Below, piece after piece: positions 25,257-36,279 of a stretch of 64,000 nucleotides of DNA. Location: the NCBI RefSeq assembly GCF_020193575.1, contig NZ_JADYVD010000014.1, forward strand, positions 62,001 through 126,000, written 5' to 3'. The DNA is from Ensifer sp. IC4062 (GTDB lineage: Bacteria > Pseudomonadota > Alphaproteobacteria > Rhizobiales > Rhizobiaceae). Under the pieces are notes generated by a model. It did not search any database. It saw nothing but the letters and a program-made list of their open reading frames with translations, and was not told the origin of the DNA. Made by a program: the position numbers and the translations under genes. The first letter of the stretch is position 1. Each line of letters starts with the position of its first letter.

Positions 25257-27473
25257 ATGATCCCGAAACTGATGCAATCGGTTACCCTCCCCGCAACACG
25301 GGTCGAGGCGTCGCGGCGGCAGTTCCTCATCGGCGCCCTTGCTGCCGGCACCGGTATTGCCGTCGGCTTTCGCCTGCTCTCCGCCTCGCCAGCGGCCGCG
25401 GCCGAGACCGCGGCGGGCAACGGGCCACATGCCTTTTCCCCCTATGTGACGATCGACGGCGATGGAAAGGTGACCGTGCTTTCGTCGCAGTTCGAGATGG
25501 GCCAGGGGTCCTACAACGGCATCGCCACGCTGGTAGCCGAGGAGCTCGATGCCGATTGGGCGACGATCGAGGTGAAGGGCGTCGCCGGCAATGTGCAGGC
25601 CTATGGCAATATCGCCTTTGGCGGCGCCATCCAGGGGACTGGCGGTTCGACCTCGATGGCCTCTTCCTGGGAGCGCTACCGCAAGGCGGGTGCTGCCGCG
25701 CGCGCGATGCTCGTCGCTGCTGCCGCCGCCGAATGGGGCGTCGACGCGACGGAGATTGCGGTCGAGAACGGTCGCCTCGCCCATGCCTCCGGCAAGAGCG
25801 GCGGCTTCGGCGAGTTTGCTGCCAAGGCCGCGACCATGCCGGTGCCTGCGGACGTGACGCTGAAACAGCCGGGCGACTGGAAGCTCATCGGTAATGGCGA
25901 GCTGAAGCGTTTCGACAGCGCCCGCAAGGCGAACGGCACGGAGCAGTACACGATCGACGTCAAGCTGCCCGGCATGCTGACGGCGGTGATGATCCATCCG
26001 CCGGTTTTCGGGGCGAAGGTGAAGTCCTTCGATGCTTCGGCGGCGAAGGCGCTCAAGGGTGTGGTCGACGTCGTCGAAACGCCGCGCGGTATTGCCGTGA
26101 TCGGCGAGCACATGTGGGTGGCGATCAAGGCCCGCGACGCCGTCACCGTCGAATGGGACGAGACGGCGGCGGAAAAGCGCGGCACCAATGAGCTCATGTC
26201 CATGTACCGCGATCTGGCGAAGAAGCCGCCGGCGGCGGTCGCCCGCAAAGACGGTGACACCGAGGCCGCCTTCGCGAGCGCTACAAAGGTCATCGAGGGA
26301 AGCTTCGAATTCCCCTATCTCGCTCATGCGGCGATGGAGCCCTTGAACGCGGTCGCGCGCATGAACGAGGACGGCACGCTCGAGGTCTGGGGCGGGCATC
26401 AGTTCCCGGACGTCTATCAGCGCCTTTCCGCCGAGATCGCAGGCATCGCCCCGGAAAAGGTGCGCCTCAATGTCATGAAGTCCGGCGGCAGCTTCGGCCG
26501 GCGGGCGGTGTTCGACGGCGATGTCGTCGTGGAATCCGTCTATGCGGCCAAGGCCATCGGCTTCCGTGCGCCTGTAAAGGTGCAATGGACCCGCGAGGAC
26601 GACATGCACGCTGGCCGCTATCGGCCCGCCTACGTGCACAGCCTCAAAGCCGGGCTCGACGAGAACGGAAAGCTCGTGGCTTGGGACGATCATATCGTCG
26701 GTCAGTCGATCGTGGCGAAGACCGCCTTCCAGGGCATGATCCAGAATGGCGTCGATCCTACCTCGGTCGAAGGTGCGAACAACCTGCCCTACGCCATTCC
26801 GAACCAGACGGTCGGGCTTACGACCACCGACGTCGGCGTTCCCGTCCTGTGGTGGCGCTCCGTCGGCTCGACGCATACCGCCTTTGCGGCAGAAACCTTC
26901 CTCGACGAGGTCGCCGAGGCGGCGGGAAGCGATCCGGTCGAGTTCCGCCTCTCCATGCTCGAGCCGGACTCGCGTCATGCGAAGGTCCTGAAGCTCGCGG
27001 CCGAAAAGGCGGAGTGGGAGAAGCCCTTGCCCGAGGGCCGCTTCCGTGGCGTCGCGGTCGCCGAAAGCTTCGGCTCCGTGGTGGCCGAGATCGCGGAGGT
27101 TTCTGCTGATGGGAATGGCGGCATCAAGGTCGAACGCGTGGTCGCTGCCGTGGATTGCGGTCTGGCGGTCAACCCGGACCAGGTCCGCGCGCAGGTGGAG
27201 GGCGGCATCGGCTTCGGGCTCGGCGCCATAATGGGCGAGGAAATCACGCTGACGGACGGCAAGGTCGATCAGGGCAATTTCGACATGTATACGCCGCTCA
27301 GGATCGACGCCATGCCAAAGGTCGAAGTCCACATCCTGCCCTCGGCCAATCCGCCCTCCGGCATCGGCGAACCCGGCGTTCCGCCGATCGGCCCGGCCGT
27401 TGCCAATGCCGCCTACAAGGCACTCGGCAAGCGGATCCGCGTCATGCCATTCTCAAAATCGCTCAACGCATAG
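25257..27473 (+). CDS. Molybdenum hydroxylase large subunit (IorB-like), Tat-exported
   Basis: A 738-residue molybdopterin-binding subunit. A twin-arginine signal is present ([20 protein letters not shown]), placing the mature enzyme in the periplasm with its iron-sulfur partner carried along. Cofactor-binding regions of the xanthine-oxidase/isoquinoline-oxidoreductase family are visible: [68 protein letters not shown] and the C-terminal [20 protein letters not shown]. Such enzymes hydroxylate N-heterocycles or oxidise aldehydes and usually pass electrons to a c-type cytochrome, which is not encoded next to it. Likely activated by the AraC regulator upstream. Confidence 0.92.
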   Translation: MIPKLMQSVTLPATRVEASRRQFLIGALAAGTGIAVGFRLLSASPAAAAETAAGNGPHAFSPYVTIDGDGKVTVLSSQFEMGQGSYNGIATLVAEELDADWATIEVKGVAGNVQAYGNIAFGGAIQGTGGSTSMASSWERYRKAGAAARAMLVAAAAAEWGVDATEIAVENGRLAHASGKSGGFGEFAAKAATMPVPADVTLKQPGDWKLIGNGELKRFDSARKANGTEQYTIDVKLPGMLTAVMIHPPVFGAKVKSFDASAAKALKGVVDVVETPRGIAVIGEHMWVAIKARDAVTVEWDETAAEKRGTNELMSMYRDLAKKPPAAVARKDGDTEAAFASATKVIEGSFEFPYLAHAAMEPLNAVARMNEDGTLEVWGGHQFPDVYQRLSAEIAGIAPEKVRLNVMKSGGSFGRRAVFDGDVVVESVYAAKAIGFRAPVKVQWTREDDMHAGRYRPAYVHSLKAGLDENGKLVAWDDHIVGQSIVAKTAFQGMIQNGVDPTSVEGANNLPYAIPNQTVGLTTTDVGVPVLWWRSVGSTHTAFAAETFLDEVAEAAGSDPVEFRLSMLEPDSRHAKVLKLAAEKAEWEKPLPEGRFRGVAVAESFGSVVAEIAEVSADGNGGIKVERVVAAVDCGLAVNPDQVRAQVEGGIGFGLGAIMGEEITLTDGKVDQGNFDMYTPLRIDAMPKVEVHILPSANPPSGIGEPGVPPIGPAVANAAYKALGKRIRVMPFSKSLNA

Positions 27474-27480
27474 TCTCCTA

Positions 27481-27506
27481 TGCCCGGCCGCCACTGCGGC
27501 CGGGCA
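27481..27506. terminator. GC-rich hairpin between convergent genes
   Basis: TGCCCGGCCGC (27481-27491) and GCGGCCGGGCA (27496-27506) form a perfect 11-bp stem with a 4-base loop, 8 bp after the molybdenum-enzyme stop and 30 bp before the end of convergent oxyR. It can stop transcripts from both sides, although only a short TTAA follows on the plus strand. Confidence 0.7.
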
Positions 27507-27535
27507 TTAAGGACCCGGGTCTGGCCGCAAAGAGA

Positions 27536-28447
27536 TCAGATCTGACTGGTCGCCTGCATCGCGCCCGCGGACTGACGAACGACTTCCGAAATCTGCAGGA
27601 GCTGCTTGGCCAACGGGCTCGTCTTGCGCCAGATCATGCCGATTGTGCGCGAGGGCTGAGGATTCTCAAAGCGGGCAACAGACACAGACGCCGAGCGCGT
27701 CTCCACCGGCACGGCCATTTCCGGGATCAGAGTAACACCGATGCCGGCGCTGACCATTTGAACCAGCGTGGATAGAGAGCTACCATCCAGCAGTTCCCGC
27801 GGCAGGGCCGAACGCATATTGCAGAACGACAGAGCCTGATCGCGAAAGCAATGCCCCTCCTCCAGGAGAAGCAGCCGCATTTCACGCAAGCTTTCGCGAC
27901 CGGGCACCGGTTTTCCCTCGTCCTCATCCGGCCGAACCAGCACGAAATTCTCCTCGAATAGCGCAACCTCCGTCAAGGACGGTTCGGATATCGGCAGCGC
28001 CACAATGGCCGTGTCGAGTCGGCCCTCCAAGAGGTCATGAACCAGCTTCGTCGTCTGCGTCTCGCGCACGTTGATGTCGAGCCCGTCATACATGCGGGTG
28101 AGATTGCCTATAATCCGAGGCAGCAGGTAGGGCGCGACTGTCGGGATGACGCCGATCCGCAGTCGTCCCGCAAGGCGGTCCTGCGAGGCGCGCGCTAGGT
28201 CTCCGATTTCATCGACGGAACGCAGGATGTCGCGCACGCGCTGGGCAAGCACTTCTCCGAAGTTGCTAAGCCGCACCTGACGCGCGCCTCTTTCAAACAG
28301 CTCCGTGCCGAGCGCTTCCTCCAGTTCCTTGATCTGCACCGACAATGCGGGTTGAGAGATCGCGCAAGCATCCGCCGCACGCCCGAAATGGCCGTATCGT
28401 GCCAATGCTTCGAAATAGCGAAGCTGCTTGAGTGTGAAATTGATCAT
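27536..28447 (-). CDS. oxyR: Hydrogen peroxide sensor OxyR
   Basis: A 303-residue LysR-type regulator with the features of OxyR. The HTH is at about residues 18-40 (ARYGHFGRAADACAISQPAL). The two redox cysteines that form the peroxide-induced disulfide are Cys200 and Cys209 in EEGHCFRDQALSFCNMR, matching E. coli Cys199 and Cys208, and downstream regions (SLSTLVQMVSAGIGVTLIPE) are conserved. It is divergent from katG, its usual target in rhizobia, with 289 bp between the starts. An 11-bp palindrome ATCGCAGCGAT (28459-28469) lies just upstream of its start and may be part of the regulatory site. Confidence 0.95.
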   Translation of the reverse strand: MINFTLKQLRYFEALARYGHFGRAADACAISQPALSVQIKELEEALGTELFERGARQVRLSNFGEVLAQRVRDILRSVDEIGDLARASQDRLAGRLRIGVIPTVAPYLLPRIIGNLTRMYDGLDINVRETQTTKLVHDLLEGRLDTAIVALPISEPSLTEVALFEENFVLVRPDEDEGKPVPGRESLREMRLLLLEEGHCFRDQALSFCNMRSALPRELLDGSSLSTLVQMVSAGIGVTLIPEMAVPVETRSASVSVARFENPQPSRTIGMIWRKTSPLAKQLLQISEVVRQSAGAMQATSQI

Positions 28448-28458
28448 AACCGCATCTT

Positions 28459-28469
28459 ATCGCAGCGAT
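28459..28469. promoter_or_regulatory. Palindrome in the oxyR-katG interval, candidate OxyR site
   Basis: ATCGC-A-GCGAT lies 12 bp upstream of the oxyR start codon, within the divergent promoter region. LysR-type proteins bind such dyads. The match to the long four-part OxyR consensus is poor, so this is a position-based suggestion. Confidence 0.35.
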
Positions 28470-28718
28470 CAGGAAATCCAACTTAAATTAATGGAACCCT
28501 TTTGCTACATTGCTTAAGCTGCAGAGGAAACGGCCGACGTCCCGCCTCGAAGTCCGACGGCGGGAGGGTCACTGACGTCGGGACCATTGAGAACGTTGGC
28601 ACTCAAGGCTGTTTTTGTTTCAGAGGGGCTTTCCCAAGAGAACCTCAAGCAAAGGGACATTCCATGTGTCTGGCGCACTCGCGCCGGCCATTAAACCGGA
28701 CCAGCACAATTCGTGTAA

Positions 28719-30917
<2,199 letters not shown>

Positions 30918-30969
30918 TCTTGATCGAACCCGCTGTCCGGCTGTCCGGCCGGTACGCAAATTAGGAAGT

Positions 30970-30998
30970 GGTCCCGGCAAGTTGCCGGGACCGCTTTT
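30970..30998 (+). terminator. Rho-independent terminator of katG
   Basis: GGTCCCGGCAA (30970-30980) pairs with TTGCCGGGACC (30982-30992), in practice a 9-bp stem with loop AAGTT, followed by GCTTTT. It is 53 bp downstream of the katG stop. Confidence 0.8.
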
Positions 30999-31141
30999 CG
31001 GGTTGAGGACGCCACCCACCTGAGAGAATCCGACCACAGCTCTGTTGAATGGGTGCCCGGTTCGCCATCGCAAGGCACTCACACGAGCTTGACAACGTGG
31101 TTCGCGAATGAGAACATAACGTGAACATTCGGAGGATTATC

Positions 31142-31318
31142 ATGACCCATGCCGAAGAAGTCATAAACCGCGCCATGGCCGTCGTTGCTGCGTCGCGCGT
31201 TCGGCGAGAACGCGAGGAAGAACGGCGGAGACAGATCTTCGGGCGGATCCAATTAACCCCGCCCCCGCCCGTGCTGAAGCGTGGCGGAACGCAGCTTTCG
31301 CTCAATCTGGACAGATAA
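31142..31318 (+). CDS. Small basic hypothetical protein
   Basis: A 58-residue protein MTHAEEVINRAMAVVAASRV followed by a very Arg/Glu-rich helix (RREREEERRRQIFGRI) and a C-terminus with PPPPVLKRGG and LSLNLDR. The ATG at 31142 has GGAGG 6 bp upstream, which supports translation; a possible ATG at 31121 lacks such a site. It lies behind the katG terminator and has its own upstream region. The function is not recognised; the charged helix suggests a nucleic-acid or protein contact. Confidence 0.5.
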   Translation: MTHAEEVINRAMAVVAASRVRREREEERRRQIFGRIQLTPPPPVLKRGGTQLSLNLDR

Positions 31319-31503
31319 GTGCATCCGCCGCGAAGCCGAGGAAATTGTCGCGGACTGGAAGCGAACCGGTCCGGCAGGCATGATCATGATGCAAAGGCCA
31401 CGGTCGCAACTTTTTCATGCAGATTGCAGGCATCTGCGTCGCCGGCAGCTTCATCGCGCAGCAGCCGCGGATTGCCACGCGGATGGCGGTCAAGTTTTGA
31501 TGA

Positions 31504-31773
31504 ATGGCGATGAGGCATCAGCGGGGAATCGATCTGGCACCGCGCGGGGATACCGCGGAGTCCGCCTCGACCTTGGAGACGCTGCCCGAATGGTATGTGC
31601 TGGTGGCCCGGTGCGGGACATGTCGGCATCAGGCTCCGGTTGATCGTCGCCAGATTGCCAGAACGCGCGGTGGCGGCACGTCCTTGATGGCCATTGCAGG
31701 GATGCTGAAATGTCGGCGATGCGGAAACGCCGAGGGAAATGAGCTGTTGCTCGGCAGGCTTCCGCGCGATTGA
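31504..31773 (+). CDS. Small protein with two CxxC motifs (zinc-ribbon-like)
   Basis: An 89-residue protein with paired Cys motifs, CGTC at 37-40 and CRRC at 70-73, separated by a basic segment (DRRQIARTRGGGTSLMAI), as in zinc ribbons. The ending NELLLGRLPRD and central WYVLVARCGTC look like a conserved bacterial family but I cannot name it. Either the ATG at 31504 or that at 31510 may be used; there is no strong Shine-Dalgarno sequence. It lies between the 58-residue gene and a repeat element and does not clearly belong to an operon. Confidence 0.5.
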   Translation: MAMRHQRGIDLAPRGDTAESASTLETLPEWYVLVARCGTCRHQAPVDRRQIARTRGGGTSLMAIAGMLKCRRCGNAEGNELLLGRLPRD

Positions 31774-32128
31774 CGTCGGGAGCGGCATGTGCACGCATCT
31801 TTGTCCCGCCCAATGTGGCGAGGGGAGCAGGCCTGCTGCATGTCCGCAGCAATTCAGGCGTGCGACCACGACCTTCGTGCGTCTTGAAATGCCGGGCGGC
31901 GTTGCCGAAATGTTCATTTGCTGGGGGTTTCGCCGCTCTTGTCCATTTTCAGCTTGACCGGATCCCGCTGCGTGTTTCCTTAAATCGGAGCCGATTTAAG
32001 AACAAAACCGTGCAGCAATTCAAAATGCTACAGCGTCCTTTGCGCGTCTGACGCGCGGCGCTGTAGTGCCAACGGTGATCAGCTATGTGCTGAGCCGGGC
32101 TCATCGCGAAATGAACGTGGCAGGGTGA
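31774..32128. other. Intergenic region before the helicase gene
   Basis: These 355 bp hold one copy of the palindromic mosaic repeat (31967-32067) and otherwise no recognisable gene. The helicase promoter should be in its last part. Apparent open frames here have poor codon usage and no ribosome-binding sites. Confidence 0.5.
31967..32067. repeat. Rhizobial palindromic mosaic repeat, copy 2 (two modules)
   Basis: Module one is AAATCGGAGCCGATTT with flanks CCTT/AAG; module two is CTACAGCG (32028-32035) with CGCTGTAG (32059-32066) enclosing GCGCGT-CTG-ACGCGC. The joining word GTGCAGCAATTCAAAATGCT also occurs, with one change, in the copy at 36891-36972. The arrangement of separate palindromic modules is that of bacterial interspersed mosaic elements. 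Confidence 0.8.
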
Positions 32129-34189
32129 ATGAGCGCAGCTTACCTCGAAAAACTGAACGACAGGCAGCGCAGCGCCGTCGAGCATGGCATTGGGCCGGAC
32201 CACGGCATTGTCGGCGGGCCGTTGCTGATCATCGCCGGAGCGGGATCGGGGAAGACCAATACGCTGGCCCACCGGGTCGCTCACCTGATCGTCAATGGAG
32301 CCGATCCCCGCCGCATCCTTCTCATGACTTTTTCGCGCCGCGCCGCGGCAGAGATGTCGCGCCGTGTCGAGCGCATCTGTGCCCAGGTGCTCGGTGCCGG
32401 CTCCGGCGTGATGACCGACGCCCTCGCCTGGGCCGGAACCTTTCACGGCATTGGAGCGCGCCTGCTCAGGATCTACGCCGAACAGATCGGCCTGAACGTG
32501 GACTTCACCGTCCACGACCGCGAAGACAGCGCCGATTTGATGAACCTCGTCCGCCACGAGCTCGGATTTTCGAAGACGGAAAGCAGGTTTCCGACCAAGG
32601 GCACTTGCCTGGCGATCTATTCGCGGACAGTGAATTCGCAGACGCCGCTGAACGACGTGCTGCGGACTTGGTATCCGTGGGTTTCCGGCTGGGAAAATGA
32701 ACTGAAGGCACTGTTTGCCGGATACGTCGAAGCCAAGCAGGCGCAGAATGTTCTCGATTACGACGACCTGCTCCTCTATTGGGAGCAGATGGTCACCGAC
32801 CCATCACTCGCCACCGACATCGGCGGCCGGTTCGACCATGTGCTCGTGGACGAATACCAGGATACCAACAAGCTGCAGTCTTCCGTCCTGATGGCGCTGA
32901 AGCCCGGCGGGCGCGGACTGACGGTCGTCGGCGACGACGCACAGTCCATCTATTCCTTTCGGGCGGCGACCGTTCGCAACATCCTCGATTTTCCGAAGGA
33001 GTTCTCCCCACCCGCCGACGTCATAACGCTCGACCGGAACTACCGTTCGACGCAACCGATCCTCGCGGCCGCCAATGGCGTCATTGAACTTGCACGAGAG
33101 CGGTTCACCAAGAATCTCTGGACGGAGAGAACGTCGGCGGAGCGTCCGAAGCTGCTGACAGTCAGGGACGAGAGCGATCAAGCGAACTATATCGTCGAGC
33201 AGGTCCTCGCCAACCGTGAGACTGGAATGCGTTTGAAGCAGCAGGCCGTCCTGTTTCGGGCCTCGAACCACAGTGGTCCACTCGAGGTGGAACTCACCCG
33301 CCGCAACATCCCCTTCGTGAAGTTCGGCGGCCTGAAATTCCTCGACTCCGCCCATGTGAAGGACATGCTCGCGGCGCTCCGTTTCGCACAGAACCCGCGG
33401 GATCGCGTCGCCGGATTCAGGCTGCTTCAGATGCTCCCCGGAATCGGGCCGCAAACCGCCGGCAAGATCCTGGACGCGATCGCGGCCGACCCCGAGCCGC
33501 TGATGGCGCTTGCCGAGATCCCCTCCCCGCCCAAGAGCGGGGACGACTGGGCGCGTCTTGTAGAACTGCTGCAGCGCCTGCGCCGGTCCGGGTGGCCCGC
33601 AGAAATCGCCATGGTGCGCGCCTGGTACGAGCCGCATCTCGACCGCATTCACGAGGATAGCGAGACACGAAAAGCCGATCTTCTGCAACTCGAGCAGATC
33701 GCTTCCGGCTATCCCAGCCGCGAGCGGTTTCTAACAGAACTGACGCTCGATCCACCGGATGCGACCAGCGACCAAGCGGGCGTGCCTCTGCTCGACGAGG
33801 ACTATCTGATCCTGTCGACCATTCATTCGGCCAAGGGGCAGGAATGGCGGGCCGTCTTCATGCTCAATGTGGTCGACGGCTGTATTCCGTCGGACCTCGG
33901 AACGGGGACGACGCATGATCTCGAGGAGGAGCGGCGGCTGCTCTATGTCGGCATGACGCGCGCCAAGGACAGCCTGACGCTCGTGATTCCTCAGCGCTTC
34001 TTCACCGGTGGCCAGCACGCCCAGGGCGATCGCCATGTCTATGCCAGCCGGACGCGCTTTATTCCTGCGACGCTCCTGCAATTCTTCGAGACCGCAACAT
34101 GGCCAATGGCCAGCCCGACGGCCGCCGAGCGCAACGCTCTGCAGATCCGGCTCGACGTCGCCGCCCGCATGCGCGGCATGTGGCGATAG
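32129..34189 (+). CDS. UvrD/PcrA-like ATP-dependent DNA helicase
   Basis: A 686-residue superfamily 1 helicase with all motifs: Walker A AGAGSGKTN, motif Ia LLMTFSRRAAAEM, Walker B VLVDEYQDTN, motif III VVGDDAQSIYSFRAA, motif IV LDRNYRST, motif V STIHSAKGQEW and motif VI EERRLLYVGMTRAKDSL. It begins MSAAYLEKLNDRQRSAV, typical of UvrD/Rep. It lacks an additional nuclease domain. It is an accessory paralogue outside any repair operon here, downstream of a repeat element; a role in repair or replication-fork maintenance is inferred from the family. Confidence 0.93.
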   Translation: MSAAYLEKLNDRQRSAVEHGIGPDHGIVGGPLLIIAGAGSGKTNTLAHRVAHLIVNGADPRRILLMTFSRRAAAEMSRRVERICAQVLGAGSGVMTDALAWAGTFHGIGARLLRIYAEQIGLNVDFTVHDREDSADLMNLVRHELGFSKTESRFPTKGTCLAIYSRTVNSQTPLNDVLRTWYPWVSGWENELKALFAGYVEAKQAQNVLDYDDLLLYWEQMVTDPSLATDIGGRFDHVLVDEYQDTNKLQSSVLMALKPGGRGLTVVGDDAQSIYSFRAATVRNILDFPKEFSPPADVITLDRNYRSTQPILAAANGVIELARERFTKNLWTERTSAERPKLLTVRDESDQANYIVEQVLANRETGMRLKQQAVLFRASNHSGPLEVELTRRNIPFVKFGGLKFLDSAHVKDMLAALRFAQNPRDRVAGFRLLQMLPGIGPQTAGKILDAIAADPEPLMALAEIPSPPKSGDDWARLVELLQRLRRSGWPAEIAMVRAWYEPHLDRIHEDSETRKADLLQLEQIASGYPSRERFLTELTLDPPDATSDQAGVPLLDEDYLILSTIHSAKGQEWRAVFMLNVVDGCIPSDLGTGTTHDLEEERRLLYVGMTRAKDSLTLVIPQRFFTGGQHAQGDRHVYASRTRFIPATLLQFFETATWPMASPTAAERNALQIRLDVAARMRGMWR

Positions 34190-34226
34190 GAACCTTAGCA
34201 ATCGCGCAAGGACGCCTTGCTAAGCT

Positions 34227-34275
34227 CGATCACGATAACTTTAGGTCTAATCGACCTAAAGTCAAAATGTGATCG
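34227..34275. terminator. Nested inverted repeat after the helicase gene
   Basis: ACTTTAGGTC (34238-34247) and GACCTAAAGT (34253-34262) form a perfect 10-bp stem with loop TAATC; outside it CGATCAC (34227-34233) pairs with GTGATCG (34269-34275) after short internal loops. It is 37 bp beyond the helicase stop. It may act as a terminator, but its AT-rich two-part form also fits a dispersed palindromic element. Confidence 0.55.
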
Positions 34276-34287
34276 ATTCTAATAGGT

Positions 34288-34328
34288 TAGAGCGGCATGC
34301 GTGCGGCTTTCCGCCCGCATCCGCTCTA
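34288..34328. repeat. Palindromic element of the AGAGCGG type, copy A
   Basis: TAGAGCGG-C-ATGCG-T-GCGG is followed by CTTT and then CCGC-C-CGCAT-C-CGCTCTA, a 19-bp inverted repeat with few mismatches. The same words (GAGCGG, TGCGGGCGGAAA, CATCCCGCTCTA) recur at 43230-43268. It resembles the large palindromes of RIME-type rhizobial intergenic elements. It abuts the 3' end of the EF-hand gene. Confidence 0.7.
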
Positions 34329-34742
34329 GGGCCGCATGAATGCCTGGATCTCTTCGGTGGAAACCTTCCCGTCCTTGTTGGCGTCGACCTTGTCGAAGAT
34401 TCGTTTGTGGATAGCCGTCACCTCATCGAAAGAGAGGCTGCCGTCTCCATCCGCATCGGCGATGGCGAACATTATCTTCATCATGTGCCCGCGCATGGCC
34501 ATCATCGGCATGTGGCCCATCATGCCACGGCGCATCATGCCCCGGCCCATCATGTCCTCCTCGTCAGGCCGATCGCCTTCCCTCATCATTTCTTCGGGGC
34601 TGGAGGACTGCTCCTCCGCTTCGGGTGACTCCTCCGGCCGACGCTCTTCGCTCTCGGTTGTTTGCGCGCTAGCGCCTGCACTTACGCCAAGGGCGATGAG
34701 ACCGGCAACAGCGGCCGAACGCAGTAATCCAGTCGGTATCAT
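34326..34742 (-). CDS. Secreted Met-rich EF-hand protein
   Basis: A 138-residue protein with a signal peptide (MIPTGLLRSAAVAGLIALGV, cleavage near GASAQ), an acidic Glu/Ser/Pro-rich stretch (30-63), a methionine-rich segment (MMGRGMMRRGMMGHMPMMAM, 64-83) and two calcium-binding EF-hand loops at residues 96-107 (DADGDGSLSFDE) and 120-131 (DANKDGKVSTEE). Both loops have the acidic residues at positions 1, 3, 5 and 12. ATG 34742 has GGAGGAG upstream. The Met/His-rich part could bind copper or silver ions. A 10-bp hairpin (34782-34806) lies in its leader. It stands alone. Confidence 0.85.
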   Translation of the reverse strand: MIPTGLLRSAAVAGLIALGVSAGASAQTTESEERRPEESPEAEEQSSSPEEMMREGDRPDEEDMMGRGMMRRGMMGHMPMMAMRGHMMKIMFAIADADGDGSLSFDEVTAIHKRIFDKVDANKDGKVSTEEIQAFMRP

Positions 34743-35170
34743 GGACTCCTCCTTCCCGTCAGGGCCTTCAGAACCTTCGAAGCCATTGGCGTTCATCGCC
34801 AATGGCCGATGACCGGCGGTATTATATCCTAGATCGGCGACAGCCTCGCGACCTTGCACCGGATCAAATTGTCGGGAAAAGTCGCCCATGGGGATCGTCG
34901 ACTTTCGGGCGCTGGTGGGCGGGAGCCCCACATGCCGCATGTCGACCTGTGACGGCATTGTGTGTGGGGCGCCGCCGTTGTACCGTACAATCACAGCGCG
35001 GTGCGATTTTTCAGACCTATAGAGGTCGCTGTAGCACTTTGAATTGCTGCATGTTTCCTTAAATCGGTTGCGATTTGAGGAAACATGCGATGGACAGCGC
35101 AGATTGCCAGTGGATTGCCGGCGCCAAAGTCCGGACACGTGTTTCAACCGTTGGATGAGTAGCCGCGGAC
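34743..35170. other. Intergenic region between the EF-hand gene and nuoH
   Basis: 428 bp between divergent genes. It includes a leader hairpin for the EF-hand gene (GCCATTGGCG at 34782-34791 against CGCCAATGGC at 34797-34806) and a mosaic repeat (34993-35088) just before nuoH. Only about 80 bp separate the repeat from the nuoH start, so the nuoH promoter lies inside or left of the repeat. No gene is seen. Confidence 0.5.
34993..35088. repeat. Rhizobial palindromic mosaic repeat, copy 3
   Basis: CATGTTTCCTTAAATCG (35050-35066) pairs with CGATTTGAGGAAACATG (35071-35087) with one mismatch around GTTG. Upstream is a diverged second module from ACAGCGCGGTGCG to GGTCGCTGTAGCAC. The core TTTGAATTGCTGCATGTTT is shared with copy 1 at 10032. 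Confidence 0.8.
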
Positions 35171-36157
35171 ATGGAACTTATCGTCGCCCTTGGCCTGATC
35201 GTCTTCAAGGTCGCCTTGCTGATCGCAATGCTGCTGCTCTTGCCCTTGCCGCTGACCTGGCTGGAACGCAAGATCGCCGGGCACATGCAGCAACGGATGG
35301 GGCCGATGCGCGTCGGGTGGCATGGGCTGCTGCAACCGGTTGCAGACGGCATCAAGCTCCTGACCAAGGAAGACCACATCCCGGCCGAAGCCGACCGCTT
35401 CCTGTTCAAGCTGGCCCCAATCCTGGCGCTCGCCCCGCCCTTTGTTGTGTTCGTCGCGATTCCCTTCGGCGAGACCGTCTCGGTGCTCGGCAATGAGATC
35501 TCCCTCTACGTTTCCAACATGAACGTGGCGTTGCTTTTCGTCTTCGCGGTGATCGGGCTCGAGGTTTATGGCGTCATCTTCGGCGGCTGGGCCGCAAACA
35601 GCAAATATGCGGTTCTGGGCAGCCTCAGGACCTGCGCGCAGATGATCAGCTACGAGATCCCTATGGGCTTTGCTGTCATCGGCGTGGTGATGCTGGCGCA
35701 GTCCATGAGCCTTCTGGACATCGTCCGGGCGCAGGCCGATGTCTGGAACATCGTTTACCAACCGGTCGGGTTCTTCGTGTTCTTCGTCGCGGGGCTCGCT
35801 GAAGCGCAGCGTATCCCCTTCGATCTGGCGGAAGCGGAAGGCGATCTGGGCGCCGGATTCCACACCGAATACAGCGGCATCCGTTTCGCGTTCTTCATGG
35901 TCAGCGAATACGTCATAATGCTGCTCGTGTCTGTCCTTTCGGTGATCCTCTTCTTCGGCGGCTGGAACGGTGTGCTGATCCCCCTGCCGCCGCTCCTGTG
36001 GTTCGCGCTCAAGGTGGCGTTTTTCGTCTATGTGTTCATGTGGTTTCGCTTCACCTTTCCCCGCTATCGCTACGACCAGCTGATGGCGATCGGGTGGAAA
36101 GTCTTGCTTCCTCTGTCGATGGCGAACATAATTATTACGGGTATAGTTTTCTCCTAG
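35171..36157 (+). CDS. nuoH: NADH-quinone oxidoreductase subunit H
   Basis: A 328-residue membrane subunit of complex I that helps form the quinone chamber. It has about eight hydrophobic helices and the conserved loops LTWLERKIAGHMQQRMGPMR, LADGIKLLTKEDHIP-like, NSKYAVLGSLRTCAQMISYE and AEAQRIPFDLAEAEGDLGAG followed by HTEYSGIRF. It is on the plus strand, apart from and opposite to the nuoA-G unit, and is followed by nuoI after a repeat-filled gap of 122 bp. Ribosome-binding site is weak. Confidence 0.96.
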   Translation: MELIVALGLIVFKVALLIAMLLLLPLPLTWLERKIAGHMQQRMGPMRVGWHGLLQPVADGIKLLTKEDHIPAEADRFLFKLAPILALAPPFVVFVAIPFGETVSVLGNEISLYVSNMNVALLFVFAVIGLEVYGVIFGGWAANSKYAVLGSLRTCAQMISYEIPMGFAVIGVVMLAQSMSLLDIVRAQADVWNIVYQPVGFFVFFVAGLAEAQRIPFDLAEAEGDLGAGFHTEYSGIRFAFFMVSEYVIMLLVSVLSVILFFGGWNGVLIPLPPLLWFALKVAFFVYVFMWFRFTFPRYRYDQLMAIGWKVLLPLSMANIIITGIVFS

Positions 36158-36172
36158 GAGCCGGAGCGGCTC

Positions 36173-36268
36173 CCTGCAGCGTCCCGCGTCTCCGACGCAC
36201 CAGGGTCGCTGGAGCAATTTGAAAGGCCGCAAATCTTCTCCTCGGTCAAATCCAGGAGACATGCGGCA
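36173..36268. repeat. Rhizobial palindromic mosaic repeat, copy 4 (nuoH-nuoI junction)
   Basis: CTGCAGCGTCCCGCGTC, TCCGACGCACCAGG and GTCGCTGGAGCAATTTGAA correspond module by module to the CAGCG...CGCTG and GCAATTCAAA parts of copies 2 and 5, in inverted orientation, followed by a diverged AAATC module ending in GGAGACATGCGG. It fills most of the space between nuoH and nuoI. Confidence 0.7.
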
Positions 36269-36279
36269 GCGGAGCGGCA

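Noticed and set aside
24855-27332. An 825-codon open frame antisense to the molybdenum hydroxylase genes
   Set aside because: It spans two real, overlapping-function genes on the other strand and has low-complexity Asp/Arg/His-rich composition typical of shadow frames.
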